A DNA stretch of 64,000 bases from Knoellia subterranea KCTC 19937. Its GTDB lineage: Bacteria; Actinomycetota; Actinomycetes; Actinomycetales; Dermatophilaceae. Under the pieces are notes generated by a model, which was not told the origin of the DNA, did no database searches, and saw only the letters and a program-made list of their open reading frames with translations. The stretch is from positions 155,991 to 219,990 of the forward strand of contig NZ_AVPK01000007.1 in the NCBI RefSeq assembly GCF_000768685.1, in the 5' to 3' direction. The first letter of the stretch is position 1. Each line of letters opens with the position of its first letter. The translations under genes were made by a program, and so were the position numbers. Below, one piece after another: positions 39,068 through 46,845 of this stretch.

Positions 39068-39544
39068 GTGACCGAATTCGTCGACGAGTGGCCCGTGTGG
39101 GCCGTGTTCGGTGCGTTCTGGGTCATCGCGATGCTCCGCTCCAATGGCACCTACTGGGCCGGACGGGGCCTGCGCGCAGGGGGCGCCCACACGCGGATGG
39201 CGTCCCATCTCGACCGTCCGGCAGTGGTCCGCACCGAGGGCCTCGTCGACCGGTGGGGCGCGCCTGTCGTCGCGCTGAGCTTCCTCACCGTGGGGGTGCA
39301 GACCCTCATCAACGCCGCGGCGGGTGCCCTGCGGATGCCGTTGCCGCACTATGTGCCTGCGACAGCTGTCGGCTCGTTGCTCTGGGCGACGCTCTACACG
39401 TCGGTGGGCGCGGCTCTCTGGCAGGCGATCACCGGGGGAGCGTGGTGGTGGCTGCTCGTCATCGCCGCGGCCGTGGCCATCGTCGCCGTCAGCACACGTG
39501 TCCTCAGTCGGGCGGCAGTGCGACGACCCGGTCCGACACCATGA
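39068..39544 (+). CDS. DedA/VTT-like membrane protein
   Basis: A 158-residue polytopic protein. WAVFGAFWVIAMLRSNGTYWAGRG opens with a helix. LVDRWGAPVVALSFLTVGVQTLINAAAGALRMP (two parts) resembles the core of DedA/VTT proteins, followed by two helices (ATAVGSLLWATLYTSVGAAL; WWWLLVIAAAVAIVAVS). DedA proteins include lipid flippases; the specific role is not known. The final 41 bp overlap a convergent gene. Confidence 0.65.
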   Translation: MTEFVDEWPVWAVFGAFWVIAMLRSNGTYWAGRGLRAGGAHTRMASHLDRPAVVRTEGLVDRWGAPVVALSFLTVGVQTLINAAAGALRMPLPHYVPATAVGSLLWATLYTSVGAALWQAITGGAWWWLLVIAAAVAIVAVSTRVLSRAAVRRPGPTP

Positions 39545-39992
39545 CGGTCGTGCTCAGAACCGCGTCTCCCCGCTGGGAGGTGACCTTGACCGGCATACCG
39601 GCGCGGTTCTTGGCGAACCAGAAGGTCGTCACCTCGGCCTCGTCGCGGACGACGTAGCGCCAGCAGTCGGCCACGCCCAGCGGGTACTCGAGTGTCGCCT
39701 CGTCCCGCGCCGTGACCGCCGCGGGGAACGCCGCGTGCCGCTGGAGGTCGAGCCAGGTCAGCGGCATCGACGTCACGTCTCCGAGCACCGTGCCGTCGGC
39801 GTCGCAGTCGGCGCGCTCATACGTCGCGCCCTCTGCGGTGACCGCCGCGAACCGGCTCAGCCGGTGCCGCACTCCGTCAGCTTCGTCGACCCTCACGACG
39901 ACGGTTCGACCCACCGGGCAACCGGTGCGAATCTCGGCTGCGGAGAACGGTGTGGGCAGAAGCTCGGGACCGAGGACGTGGTCGTCACTCAT
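39504..39992 (-). CDS. Hypothetical protein
   Basis: A 162-residue soluble protein, MSDDHVLGPELLPTPFSAAE onward, with beta-rich stretches (GRTVVVRVDEADGVRHR; DCWRYVVRDEAEVTTFWFAK; GMPVKVTSQRGDAVLSTTVM). The pattern of a final 'VxSxxGxxxLSTTVMV' strand recalls proteins that monitor precursor or dye-like lipids, but I cannot name the family. It is coupled to the SDR gene upstream by ATGA and overlaps the convergent DedA-like gene. Confidence 0.6.
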   Translation of the reverse strand: MSDDHVLGPELLPTPFSAAEIRTGCPVGRTVVVRVDEADGVRHRLSRFAAVTAEGATYERADCDADGTVLGDVTSMPLTWLDLQRHAAFPAAVTARDEATLEYPLGVADCWRYVVRDEAEVTTFWFAKNRAGMPVKVTSQRGDAVLSTTVMVSDRVVALPPD

Positions 39993-40771
39993 GTCGGTGA
40001 GTGGAAGCGCCGCGGCATCGGCACGGGTTGCGTGGCCAGCCAGTCCTCGAAGGTCATGCCCCCAGTCTCGACCTCCGGGCCCGGCAGGATGTGCCCCTCG
40101 GCGAACCCCCGCATGACCTTGCCGACCGCGGGCAAACGCACCAACCGCGGTGGTCGCCGACCGTCGTGCTCGGCGAGGAGGGTGGAGAGTTCGCTCATTC
40201 CGTATGCCGTGGGGCCGGCGATGTCCGTCGCGCGCCGGTAGCCGTCCGGTGCCTGTCCCACCGCGAGGTCGACGAGACGGGAGGCGACCCAGTCGATGTC
40301 GACCGGTTGGATCCGCATGTCACCGAGCGTCATGGAGATCGGGCCGATTCGACCGGCCGTGCCGAAAAACGCTGCGAGGGAATGGAATTGGGTCGCTCGC
40401 AGCACCGTTGCTGGCACCCCGGCGTCCTCTAGAGCCTTCTCGGAGTCGACCTTGGCGCGGTAGTAGGGGTAGGGGATGCGGTCGCTGCCCACGATCGAGA
40501 TCGAGACGACATGGGCTGGGGAGCCGAGACGGCGCAGGGATTCGCCGATCCGACGGGCGCCGGCGACGTCGACGTCCTGCGGCTTGGTCTGCGACGTCGC
40601 GGCGTGCACGACGGCGTCGGTGCCGTCGAGGGCGGCGTCGAGCCCGGCGCCCGTCGAGAGGTCCACGCCGGAGCGGCGACTCGCAGGGACGGCCTCGTGC
40701 CCCCTGGCCACCAGTTCCCGTACGACCCGACCACCCAGGTCGCCCGATCCACCCGTCACGACGATGCGCAT
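39989..40771 (-). CDS. NmrA-like atypical SDR (NAD(P)-binding) protein
   Basis: A 260-residue Rossmann protein. The glycine motif is MRIVVTGGSGDLGGRVVREL, followed by VVHAATSQTKPQDVDVAGAR and VVSISIVGSDRIPYPYYRAK. The YxxxK-like YYRAK could be catalytic, but many atypical SDRs act as redox sensors. The C-terminal half (MRIQPVDIDWVASRLVDLAV) is typical of NmrA-type family members. It starts a two-gene unit with the 162-residue protein. Confidence 0.8.
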   Translation of the reverse strand: MRIVVTGGSGDLGGRVVRELVARGHEAVPASRRSGVDLSTGAGLDAALDGTDAVVHAATSQTKPQDVDVAGARRIGESLRRLGSPAHVVSISIVGSDRIPYPYYRAKVDSEKALEDAGVPATVLRATQFHSLAAFFGTAGRIGPISMTLGDMRIQPVDIDWVASRLVDLAVGQAPDGYRRATDIAGPTAYGMSELSTLLAEHDGRRPPRLVRLPAVGKVMRGFAEGHILPGPEVETGGMTFEDWLATQPVPMPRRFHSPT

Positions 40772-40942
40772 GCCCCCATCGTCGGCGACGACGCCAGGAG
40801 ATGGGCTCGTTCGTGACCAATCAATCAGTCTCGCGGCTCCACCGCATGGCTGTCCCCGGTTTGGCGATTCCTCGCCCCTGCGACTTCCGGGTAGAGAAAC
40901 TTCGCGGAGGTCGAGGGTCGGTCGGGGTTGTGAGGTGGCGTC

Positions 40943-42952
40943 ATGCGGTGGAGTGTCCGGACGATTCTCGGGCTGGTCGCCCTGGTGATCTTCGGAGCGG
41001 CAGGAGTGGGGAGTCCGGCATCGGCTGCTCCTGCGGCGACCGTCGGCGGGAAGACGGCATCGGCTGCTCCTGCGACGACGGGCGAGGGCATGCCCTCACG
41101 GTTCGTCGCGGTCACGCCAAATCGGGTTCTCGACACTCGGTCCGGCCTGGGGGCACGCAAGGGTGTCGTCGGGGCCAATGGTTCGGTCCGCCTGACACTC
41201 GCAGGCCGTGCGGGAGTTCCGGCGACCGGTGCGACGGCCGTGGTTCTCAACGTGACGATGACCCAAGCGGTGCGGGGCGGGTGGGTGCAGGTGTTCCCGA
41301 CGGGCCAGGCGACCATCGGTTCCTCGTCCAACCTGAACGTCGAGTCCGCGGCGCAGACCATCGCCAACATGGTGACGGTGCCGATCGGCGACGGCGGCAC
41401 AGTCACGCTGTACACCTCCGGCGGTGGGCATCTCCTCGCCGATGTCTTCGGCTATTACGAGCCGTCGGGGGCGGTTGCTGACGGGCGATTTGCTGCGCTC
41501 TCGCCGGAGCGGCTGCTCGACACTCGCACGGGTTCGGGTCTGGCCGCACCGGGCAACCCCGGGGACACGAAGAACTGTGGGGACTTCTCCTCCTGGTCCG
41601 CGGCCAACGCGTGGTTCTGGACGTATTACCCGCACTACGGCGACGTGGCAAGGCTGGACGGGGACAACGACCTCGTGCCGTGCGAGACCCTCGCGGGTGT
41701 GCCGGCCACCGCGCAGCGGCCACCGGCGGCCAAGCCGGCCGCCCGATCCACAACGACGTTCCAGGTGTCGGGACGTGGAGGCGTTCCCGCTGGGGCGTCG
41801 GCCGTCGTCCTCAATGTCACTGCCACGCAAACGGCTGGTGGCGGCTGGCTGCAGGTGATGCCTGCTGACGGACGCGCGAGCGCCGGAGCCTATTCGAACC
41901 TCAATCTCATGAGGGTTGGCCAGACCGCAGCGGGCCTGGCCACCGTTCCGCTCGCAGCCAATGGTGCGGCGTCGATCTACACGAGCGTCGCCACACACCT
42001 CCTCGCGGACGTGGCGGGCTACTACACAGGGGCATCCGAGGAAGCCAGCGGGCGTGGGCTCTTCGTCCCCATCAGTCCGACGCGCATCAAGGACACGCGT
42101 TCGGGCATGAAGCCCGCCTCGGGCTCGACAGTGTCATTGGTTCCGGGTGGCAAGGGCGGAGTTCCCACGTCGGGGGCGACGGCGATTGCGCTCAACCTCA
42201 CCGCGACTCAGGCGACCGGGGTGGGCTTCCTCCAGGTGTACCCCACCGGGGAGGGCGTCCCGGGCTCGTCGTCCAACCTCAACACGGAGCGCGCCGGTCA
42301 GACGATCGCCAACGCCGTCCTCACCAAACTGGGGAACGGTGGCGCGGCGAGCGTCTACTTGTCGCGGGCCACGCACGTCCTCGGTGACGTCGCAGGCTGG
42401 TTCACCGGCGATGTCCTGCCCACCCACCCCGCGCTGTCGGGTCTGGTCATCGCACCGCAGAACACCACGGTGAGTTATGAGCGCGACAGTTGGAACCACT
42501 GGATCGACGCGGATGCCGACTGCCAGAACACTCGACACGAGGTCCTCATCGCGCACTCCCAGGAGCCGGCACAGCTCAGCACGAGTGGGTGCACGGTGAT
42601 TTCCGGGGTGTGGCGGGATCCGTACTCGGGGCAGACGTGGACCCAGGCAGCGGACGTGCAGATCGATCACGTCGTTGCCCTCGCCAATGCGCACCGCTCA
42701 GGAGGGTGGGCCTGGAGCGCGGCGAAGAAGGAAGCCTTCGCGAACGATCACCTCGCACCCGAGCTCGCGGTCGTCGGAGGAGACGTCAACCAGTCCAAGG
42801 CCGACAGCGGCCCGGAGACGTGGAAGCCGCCGCTGGTTTCGGCCTGGTGCCGGTACGCGACGGATTGGGCTGCGGTCAAGCGCAAGTACGCCCTCACCGT
42901 GACTTCGGCCGAGTACTCGGCTCTTGCATCCATGCTGGGGACCTGCGCGTAG
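40943..42952 (+). CDS. Secreted modular HNH nuclease with three propeller-like repeats and an embedded Excalibur domain
   Basis: A 669-residue secreted protein. The signal peptide is MRWSVRTILGLVALVIFGAA (cleavage near ASA-APA, residue 29). Three 120-residue repeats follow, at about 53-175, 183-365 and 372-492, each built as FxxxxPxRxxDTRxG ... GxGGVPxxAxAVVLNVTxTQ ... SxLN ... TVPxxxGGxxxxY ... HLLADVxGYY. Repeat 2 is split by an Excalibur-type calcium-binding insert (NCGDFSSW ... DGDNDLVPCETL, about 209-250). Residues 510-669 are a GmrSD-C/DUF1524-like HNH nuclease: ADCQNTRHEVL, VWRDPYSGQTW, QIDHVVALANAHRSGGW (His near 576), NDHLAPELAVVGGDVNQSKAD. It is probably a DNase acting outside the cell. 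GAGGTGG precedes the ATG. Confidence 0.82.
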   Translation: MRWSVRTILGLVALVIFGAAGVGSPASAAPAATVGGKTASAAPATTGEGMPSRFVAVTPNRVLDTRSGLGARKGVVGANGSVRLTLAGRAGVPATGATAVVLNVTMTQAVRGGWVQVFPTGQATIGSSSNLNVESAAQTIANMVTVPIGDGGTVTLYTSGGGHLLADVFGYYEPSGAVADGRFAALSPERLLDTRTGSGLAAPGNPGDTKNCGDFSSWSAANAWFWTYYPHYGDVARLDGDNDLVPCETLAGVPATAQRPPAAKPAARSTTTFQVSGRGGVPAGASAVVLNVTATQTAGGGWLQVMPADGRASAGAYSNLNLMRVGQTAAGLATVPLAANGAASIYTSVATHLLADVAGYYTGASEEASGRGLFVPISPTRIKDTRSGMKPASGSTVSLVPGGKGGVPTSGATAIALNLTATQATGVGFLQVYPTGEGVPGSSSNLNTERAGQTIANAVLTKLGNGGAASVYLSRATHVLGDVAGWFTGDVLPTHPALSGLVIAPQNTTVSYERDSWNHWIDADADCQNTRHEVLIAHSQEPAQLSTSGCTVISGVWRDPYSGQTWTQAADVQIDHVVALANAHRSGGWAWSAAKKEAFANDHLAPELAVVGGDVNQSKADSGPETWKPPLVSAWCRYATDWAAVKRKYALTVTSAEYSALASMLGTCA

Positions 42953-43028
42953 GAGCGCACGGGCCACGAGGCCCCATCTGTGGTGTGTCACATACCGGTC
43001 GGCACCATCCACATGCTGAACGCGGCCC

Positions 43029-43034
43029 TAGAAT
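43029..43034 (+). promoter_or_regulatory. -10 box TAGAAT of the serA transcript
   Basis: TAGAAT ends 76 bases before the serA GTG, giving a 5' leader of about 70 nt. A GTG ten-codon ORF starts five bases after the box. Confidence 0.5.
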
Positions 43035-43039
43035 CGGGC

Positions 43040-43072
43040 GTGCGCACAGCGTCGTGCCACCCACCCCCGTGA
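43040..43072 (+). CDS. Possible leaderless uORF (MRTASCHPPP) ahead of serA
   Basis: A ten-codon GTG ORF at leaderless spacing from TAGAAT, containing one Ser-Cys pair and a run of three Pro codons. Short Cys-containing uORFs are used as attenuators in actinobacteria. No clear terminator hairpin lies before serA, so regulation is speculative. Confidence 0.25.
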   Translation: MRTASCHPPP

Positions 43073-43110
43073 CTCTGCGGACCCCGCCCCGTGACCCAAA
43101 GGATACGCAC

Positions 43111-44697
43111 GTGAGCAAGCCGATCGTCCTGATCGCCGAGGAACTGAGCCCCGCCACCATCGACGCCCTCGGACCTGACTTCGAGGTCCGCAACACTGAC
43201 GGGTCCGACCGTTCCCAGCTGCTCCCCGCGCTGGCCGACGTCGACGCCGTGCTCATCCGCTCCGCGACCAAGATGGATGCCGAGGCCATCGCTGCGGCCA
43301 AGAACCTCAAGGTCATCGCCCGCGCCGGTGTGGGTCTCGACAACGTCGACGTCCCCGCCGCAACGCAGGCCGGTGTCATGGTCGTCAACGCCCCGACCTC
43401 CAACATCACCAGCGCCGCCGAACTCGCGGTCGGTCTCCTCCTCTCGACCGCGCGCAACATCGCGCCCGCCAACCAGGCCCTCAAGGGTGGTGCGTGGAAG
43501 CGCAGCAAGTACGGCGGTGTCGAGCTCCTCGAGAAGAAGGTTGGCGTCGTCGGCTTCGGTCGCATTGGTCAGCTCGTGGCCGAGCGGCTCAAGGGCTTCG
43601 GCATGGAGATCCTCGCCTACGACCCCTACGTCTCGGCCCAGAAGGCCGGGCAGCTGGGTGCGCGCCTCGTGACCCTCGACGAGCTGCTCGCGGAGTCCGA
43701 CTTCATCACCGTCCACCTGCCCAAGACCTCGGAGACGGCCGGACTCCTCGGCAAGGAGGCCTTCACCAAGGTCAAGCCGAGCGTCCGCATCATCAACGCC
43801 GCACGTGGTGGCATCGTCGACGAGGAGGCACTCGCCGAGGCCCTCCGTGAGGGTCGGGTCGCCGGAGCCGGCATCGACGTCTTCGCGACGGAGCCGACGA
43901 CCGAGAGCCCGCTCTTCGAGTTCGAGTCGGTCGTCGTGACGCCCCACCTGGGCGCCTCCACCGAAGAGGCACAGGAGAAGGCCGGCGTCTCCGTGGCCAA
44001 GTCTGTGCGCCTCGCCCTCGGCGGCGACCTCGTCCCGGACGCGGTCAACGTGTCCGGTGGCATCGTCGACGAAGAGGTCCGCCCCGGCATCGACCTCGTC
44101 GAGAACCTCGGCCGCATCTTCACGGCCGTGGCGGGTTCAGTCCCCGTGCAGCTCGACGTCGACGTGCGCGGTGAGATCACCGAGCACGACGTCTCGGTGT
44201 GGGAGCTCTCGGCCCTCAAGGGTGTCTTCACCGACATCAGCGAGGACCCGGTGACCTACGTCAACGCCCCGCTGCTCGCCAAGGAGCGCGGTTGCGAGGT
44301 CCGCCTGCTCACCGACGCCGTGTCCGAGGAGTTCCGCAACGTGACGACCCTGCGCGGCACGCTGGCCGACGGACGCACTGTTTCGGTCGCCGGCACCCTC
44401 ACAGGACCCAAGATGGTCCAGAAGCTCATCGGCATCGACGGCTTCGACCTCGAGGTCCCGATCAGCGACCACATGGCCTTCTTCTCCTACAAAGACCGTC
44501 CGGGGGTCGTCGGTGTCATCGGCCGACTCCTTGGCGAGGCCGACGTCAACATCGGCGGCATGCAGGTCGACCGCGACGAGTCGACGGGGGCTGCTCTGGT
44601 GGCCCTCACGGTCGACAACAAGATCCCGGCTGAGGTCGTCGGCGCGATCGCGTCCGAGGTCGACGCCGAGGTCCGGACCGTCGACCTGGTCGACTGA
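43111..44697 (+). CDS. serA: D-3-phosphoglycerate dehydrogenase (long form with ASB and ACT domains)
   Basis: A 528-residue enzyme catalysing the first committed step of serine synthesis. Substrate and NAD domains: RAGVGLDNVDVPAAT, KKVGVVGFGRIGQLVAERL, NAARGGIVDEEAL (Arg), DVFATEPTTESPLF (Glu) and VVTPHLGASTEEAQ (His). An allosteric-substrate-binding domain follows (about 320-450), then an ACT domain (FSYKDRPGVVGVIGRLLGEADVNIGGMQV, two parts) for serine feedback. The GTG at 43111 has AAAGGAT upstream. In actinobacteria serA commonly follows ilvC; here a secreted nuclease and four small genes are inserted. Confidence 0.97.
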   Translation: MSKPIVLIAEELSPATIDALGPDFEVRNTDGSDRSQLLPALADVDAVLIRSATKMDAEAIAAAKNLKVIARAGVGLDNVDVPAATQAGVMVVNAPTSNITSAAELAVGLLLSTARNIAPANQALKGGAWKRSKYGGVELLEKKVGVVGFGRIGQLVAERLKGFGMEILAYDPYVSAQKAGQLGARLVTLDELLAESDFITVHLPKTSETAGLLGKEAFTKVKPSVRIINAARGGIVDEEALAEALREGRVAGAGIDVFATEPTTESPLFEFESVVVTPHLGASTEEAQEKAGVSVAKSVRLALGGDLVPDAVNVSGGIVDEEVRPGIDLVENLGRIFTAVAGSVPVQLDVDVRGEITEHDVSVWELSALKGVFTDISEDPVTYVNAPLLAKERGCEVRLLTDAVSEEFRNVTTLRGTLADGRTVSVAGTLTGPKMVQKLIGIDGFDLEVPISDHMAFFSYKDRPGVVGVIGRLLGEADVNIGGMQVDRDESTGAALVALTVDNKIPAEVVGAIASEVDAEVRTVDLVD

Positions 44698-44740
44698 TCC
44701 ATCGACCAATCCGGTTGTGACACAACGTCATTGACCGATT

Positions 44741-44788
44741 CGCGTATGCCGTGTGGTCGCCTCCCGAGGCGACCACACGGCATACGCG
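44741..44788. terminator. Hairpin with an inverted GTATGCCG pair after serA
   Basis: CGCGTATGCCGTGTGGTCGC plus CT (44741-44762), loop CCCG, then the exact complement (44767-44788): a perfect 22-bp stem, without T tract. Both motif copies form part of the stem. It lies 43 bp after the serA stop. Confidence 0.7.
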
Positions 44789-44868
44789 TTGGTGGGCGGT
44801 TTCTGCGAAATCACAGGCATGTGCTTATCGTTGGGCCGTCAAGTGACCACGCATTTTCAGGAGGGTTT

Positions 44869-45144
44869 GTGAACCGTACGGAGCTCAAGACCAAGGTTTC
44901 CGAGAAGGCCGAGCTCAGCGCGGCCGACGCCGACCGCGCGATCGGCGCTGTCCTCGAGGCCGTCACCGAGGCCCTCGTGGCCGGCGACAAGGTCTCGCTG
45001 CCGGGCTTCGGCATCTTCGAGACCCGCGAGCGCGCCGCCCGCACCGGCCGCAACCCGCAGACGGGTGAGGCTCTCGAGATCGCCGCCAGCACGGCCGCCG
45101 CGTTCAAGCCGGCCGCCGAGCTCAAGCGCAAGCTCGCCAAGTGA
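44869..45144 (+). CDS. hup: HU-family DNA-binding protein
   Basis: A 91-residue HU protein, GTG start with CAGGAGGG five bases upstream. MNRTELKTKVSEKAELSAAD begins the dimerisation helices; VSLPGFGIFETRERAARTGRNPQTGE carries the HU signature and DNA-binding arm; it ends KRKLAK. It lacks the long Lys/Ala/Pro tail found on mycobacterial HupB. A TATCGT box at 44826-44831 could be the -10 of a transcript with a short leader. Confidence 0.93.
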   Translation: MNRTELKTKVSEKAELSAADADRAIGAVLEAVTEALVAGDKVSLPGFGIFETRERAARTGRNPQTGEALEIAASTAAAFKPAAELKRKLAK

Positions 45145-45445
45145 GCTGAGTGCTCTTCGCGGATGCCGCGTGCCCACCCTCCGGTGGGTGCGCGGCATCC
45201 GTGTTTCGGGGGCTCGTGTTCGCGCTGAGACGGCGTCTCATTTCATGAACAGGGTCTACCCGATAGTTGGACGTCCTCCTAACCTCGAAGGCATGCAGCG
45301 GAAGGTACTTCTCATTGCCTGCCGCGGCGAGGTTCGGTAGTCAGCTCCCTCGCCGCGGAGATCCCGCGACGTCTGCTGACGGGCTCGCCCCCACCGGGGC
45401 TTGGAGCCACCAACCCACCACGAACGTGACCCGGAGGACATTCCC
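45145..45445. other. Non-coding leader region with short ORF and hairpin
   Basis: The 568-bp gap between hup and leuB starts with GC-rich inverted segments (GCCGCGTGCCCACCCTCC / GGTGGGTGCGCGGC near 45165-45198), a plausible hup terminator. GATAGT (near 45262) may be a -10 box. A 15-codon ORF (ATG at 45293, MQRKVLLIACRGEVR) follows, whose 3' half pairs with the bases after its stop: CCGCGGCGAGG with CCTCGCCGCGG, a perfect 11-bp stem. The 26-codon ORF starts at 45446. Confidence 0.35.
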
Positions 45446-45526
45446 ATGAGTGAAGAGGCCAAGCAGGCGCAGCGCGCACTGCAGGAGTCGATGGACCTGC
45501 GTGACCAGGACCACACGGACGCCTGA
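45446..45526 (+). CDS. Small protein of 26 residues with strong ribosome binding site
   Basis: ATG ORF starting MSEEAKQAQRALQ and ending DQDHTDA: acidic, helical, Gln-rich, with no signal or cysteine. CCGGAGGAC eight bases upstream is among the best ribosome binding sites in the window. It lies on a likely small transcript starting near 45270 and ending at the hairpin at 45543. No family recognised; no modification enzyme is adjacent, so a ribosomally made peptide product is not supported. Confidence 0.5.
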   Translation: MSEEAKQAQRALQESMDLRDQDHTDA

Positions 45527-45542
45527 CGCGCACCACCCATCT

Positions 45543-45633
45543 CAACTTTCCCGCCGGAAGTGGGTTCCTCTCACTTCGCCTGATCGCCTCGGTCAAGCGA
45601 AGTCAGAGAAAGCCACTTCCGGCGGGAAAGTTG
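45543..45633. terminator. Long two-level hairpin after the 26-residue ORF
   Basis: The outer arms CAACTTTCCCGCCGGAAGTG plus G (45543-45563) and 45613-45633 are perfectly complementary over 21 bp. An inner stem pairs CTCTCACTTCGC with GCGAAGTCAGAG apart from one mismatch. It begins 17 bp after the small ORF and ends 67 bp before the leuB -10 box. Confidence 0.65.
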
Positions 45634-45699
45634 TTTTCGGACGGTCGTTCTGGGAGTCCGGATGGTGGGCGGCGTGTCCCGGATGACGAGATGAGTTTC

Positions 45700-45705
45700 T
45701 AGGGT
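45700..45705 (+). promoter_or_regulatory. -10 box TAGGGT for leuB
   Basis: TAGGGT ends seven bases before the leuB ATG at 45713. The spacer GGAGAGC contains GGAG, which is too close to the ATG to be a good ribosome binding site, so a leaderless mRNA is likely. Confidence 0.5.
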
Positions 45706-45712
45706 GGAGAGC

Positions 45713-46780
45713 ATGACGAACAACAGTGCCGGGGAGAGCATCGACCTCGCGGTGATCGCCGGTGACGGCATCGGGCCCGAGGTCGTCGCCGAGGGGCTCA
45801 AGGTCCTCGAGGCCGTGACCGCCGGCAGCGGCACCAAGGTGACCAGCACGGCATACGATCTCGGCGCGAAGCGCTGGAACGCCACCGGCGAGACCCTGCC
45901 CGACAGCGTCCTCGACGAACTGCGCGGTCACGACGTCATCCTCCTCGGCGCCATCGGTGACCCGAGCGTCCCGAGCGGAGTCCTCGAGCGCGGCATCCTC
46001 CTGCCGCTGCGCTTCGCACTCGACCACTACGTCAACCTCCGCCCGGCCAAGCTCTTCCCGGGTGTCGAGAGCCCGCTCGCCGTCGACCGCGTGGCCCCGG
46101 GCGGCATCGACTTCGTCGTGGTGCGCGAGGGCACCGAGGGTCCCTACGTCGGCAACGGCGGCTCGCTGCGCACCGGCACGCCCCACGAGATCGCGACCGA
46201 GGTGAGCGTCAACACGCGCTTCGGGGTCGAGCGCGTCGTCCGCGAGGCCTTCGCCCGCGCCCAGGCCCGCCCGCGCAAGCACCTCACCCTCGTCCACAAG
46301 CACAACGTCCTCACCCACGCCGGGCACCTGTGGCGCCGCACGGTCGAGGAGGTCGGCGCCGAGTTCCCCGACGTCGAGACGGCCTACCAGCACGTCGACG
46401 CCGCGACGATCTTCCTCGCCACCGATCCCGGGCGCTTCGACGTCATCGTCACGGACAACCTCTTCGGCGACATCATCACCGACATCGCGGCCGCCATCGC
46501 CGGCGGCATCGGCCTCGCAGCGAGCGGCAACATCAACCCGACGGGGTCGGCGCCGAGCATGTTCGAGCCGGTCCACGGGTCCGCGCCGGACATCGCCGGC
46601 CAGGGCAAGGCCGACCCCACGGCGACGATCCTGTCGGTCGCGATGCTGCTCGACCACCTCGGGCGCACCGACGAAGCGGCGCGGGTCGAGGCCGCGGTCG
46701 CGGCCGACCTCGCCGGGCGGGGCAGCGCGGTACGCACGACGAGCGCCATCGGTGACGCCGTCGCGTCACGCCTGTCATAG
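45713..46780 (+). CDS. leuB: 3-isopropylmalate dehydrogenase
   Basis: A 355-residue NAD-dependent oxidative decarboxylase of leucine synthesis, of the short form usual in actinobacteria. [20 protein letters not shown] is the nucleotide-side start; [20 protein letters not shown] carries substrate Arg residues; [17 protein letters not shown], the metal Asp segment [19 protein letters not shown] and [20 protein letters not shown] complete the site. With cimA nearby, the same enzyme could also oxidise 3-methylmalate in the citramalate route. ilvE follows after 65 bp. Confidence 0.96.
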   Translation: MTNNSAGESIDLAVIAGDGIGPEVVAEGLKVLEAVTAGSGTKVTSTAYDLGAKRWNATGETLPDSVLDELRGHDVILLGAIGDPSVPSGVLERGILLPLRFALDHYVNLRPAKLFPGVESPLAVDRVAPGGIDFVVVREGTEGPYVGNGGSLRTGTPHEIATEVSVNTRFGVERVVREAFARAQARPRKHLTLVHKHNVLTHAGHLWRRTVEEVGAEFPDVETAYQHVDAATIFLATDPGRFDVIVTDNLFGDIITDIAAAIAGGIGLAASGNINPTGSAPSMFEPVHGSAPDIAGQGKADPTATILSVAMLLDHLGRTDEAARVEAAVAADLAGRGSAVRTTSAIGDAVASRLS

Positions 46781-46845
46781 GCTCGGTCGCCGTAGGCGCA
46801 GCGAGCCCCCGCGCCCGCTTCATTCGTGTGGAAGGACCCCTTGAG

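Noticed and set aside
45293..45340. The 15-codon ORF before leuB as a leucine attenuator for leuB
   Set aside because: leuB has its own -10 box at 45700 beyond a long hairpin, so the leader is unlikely to be on the leuB transcript.
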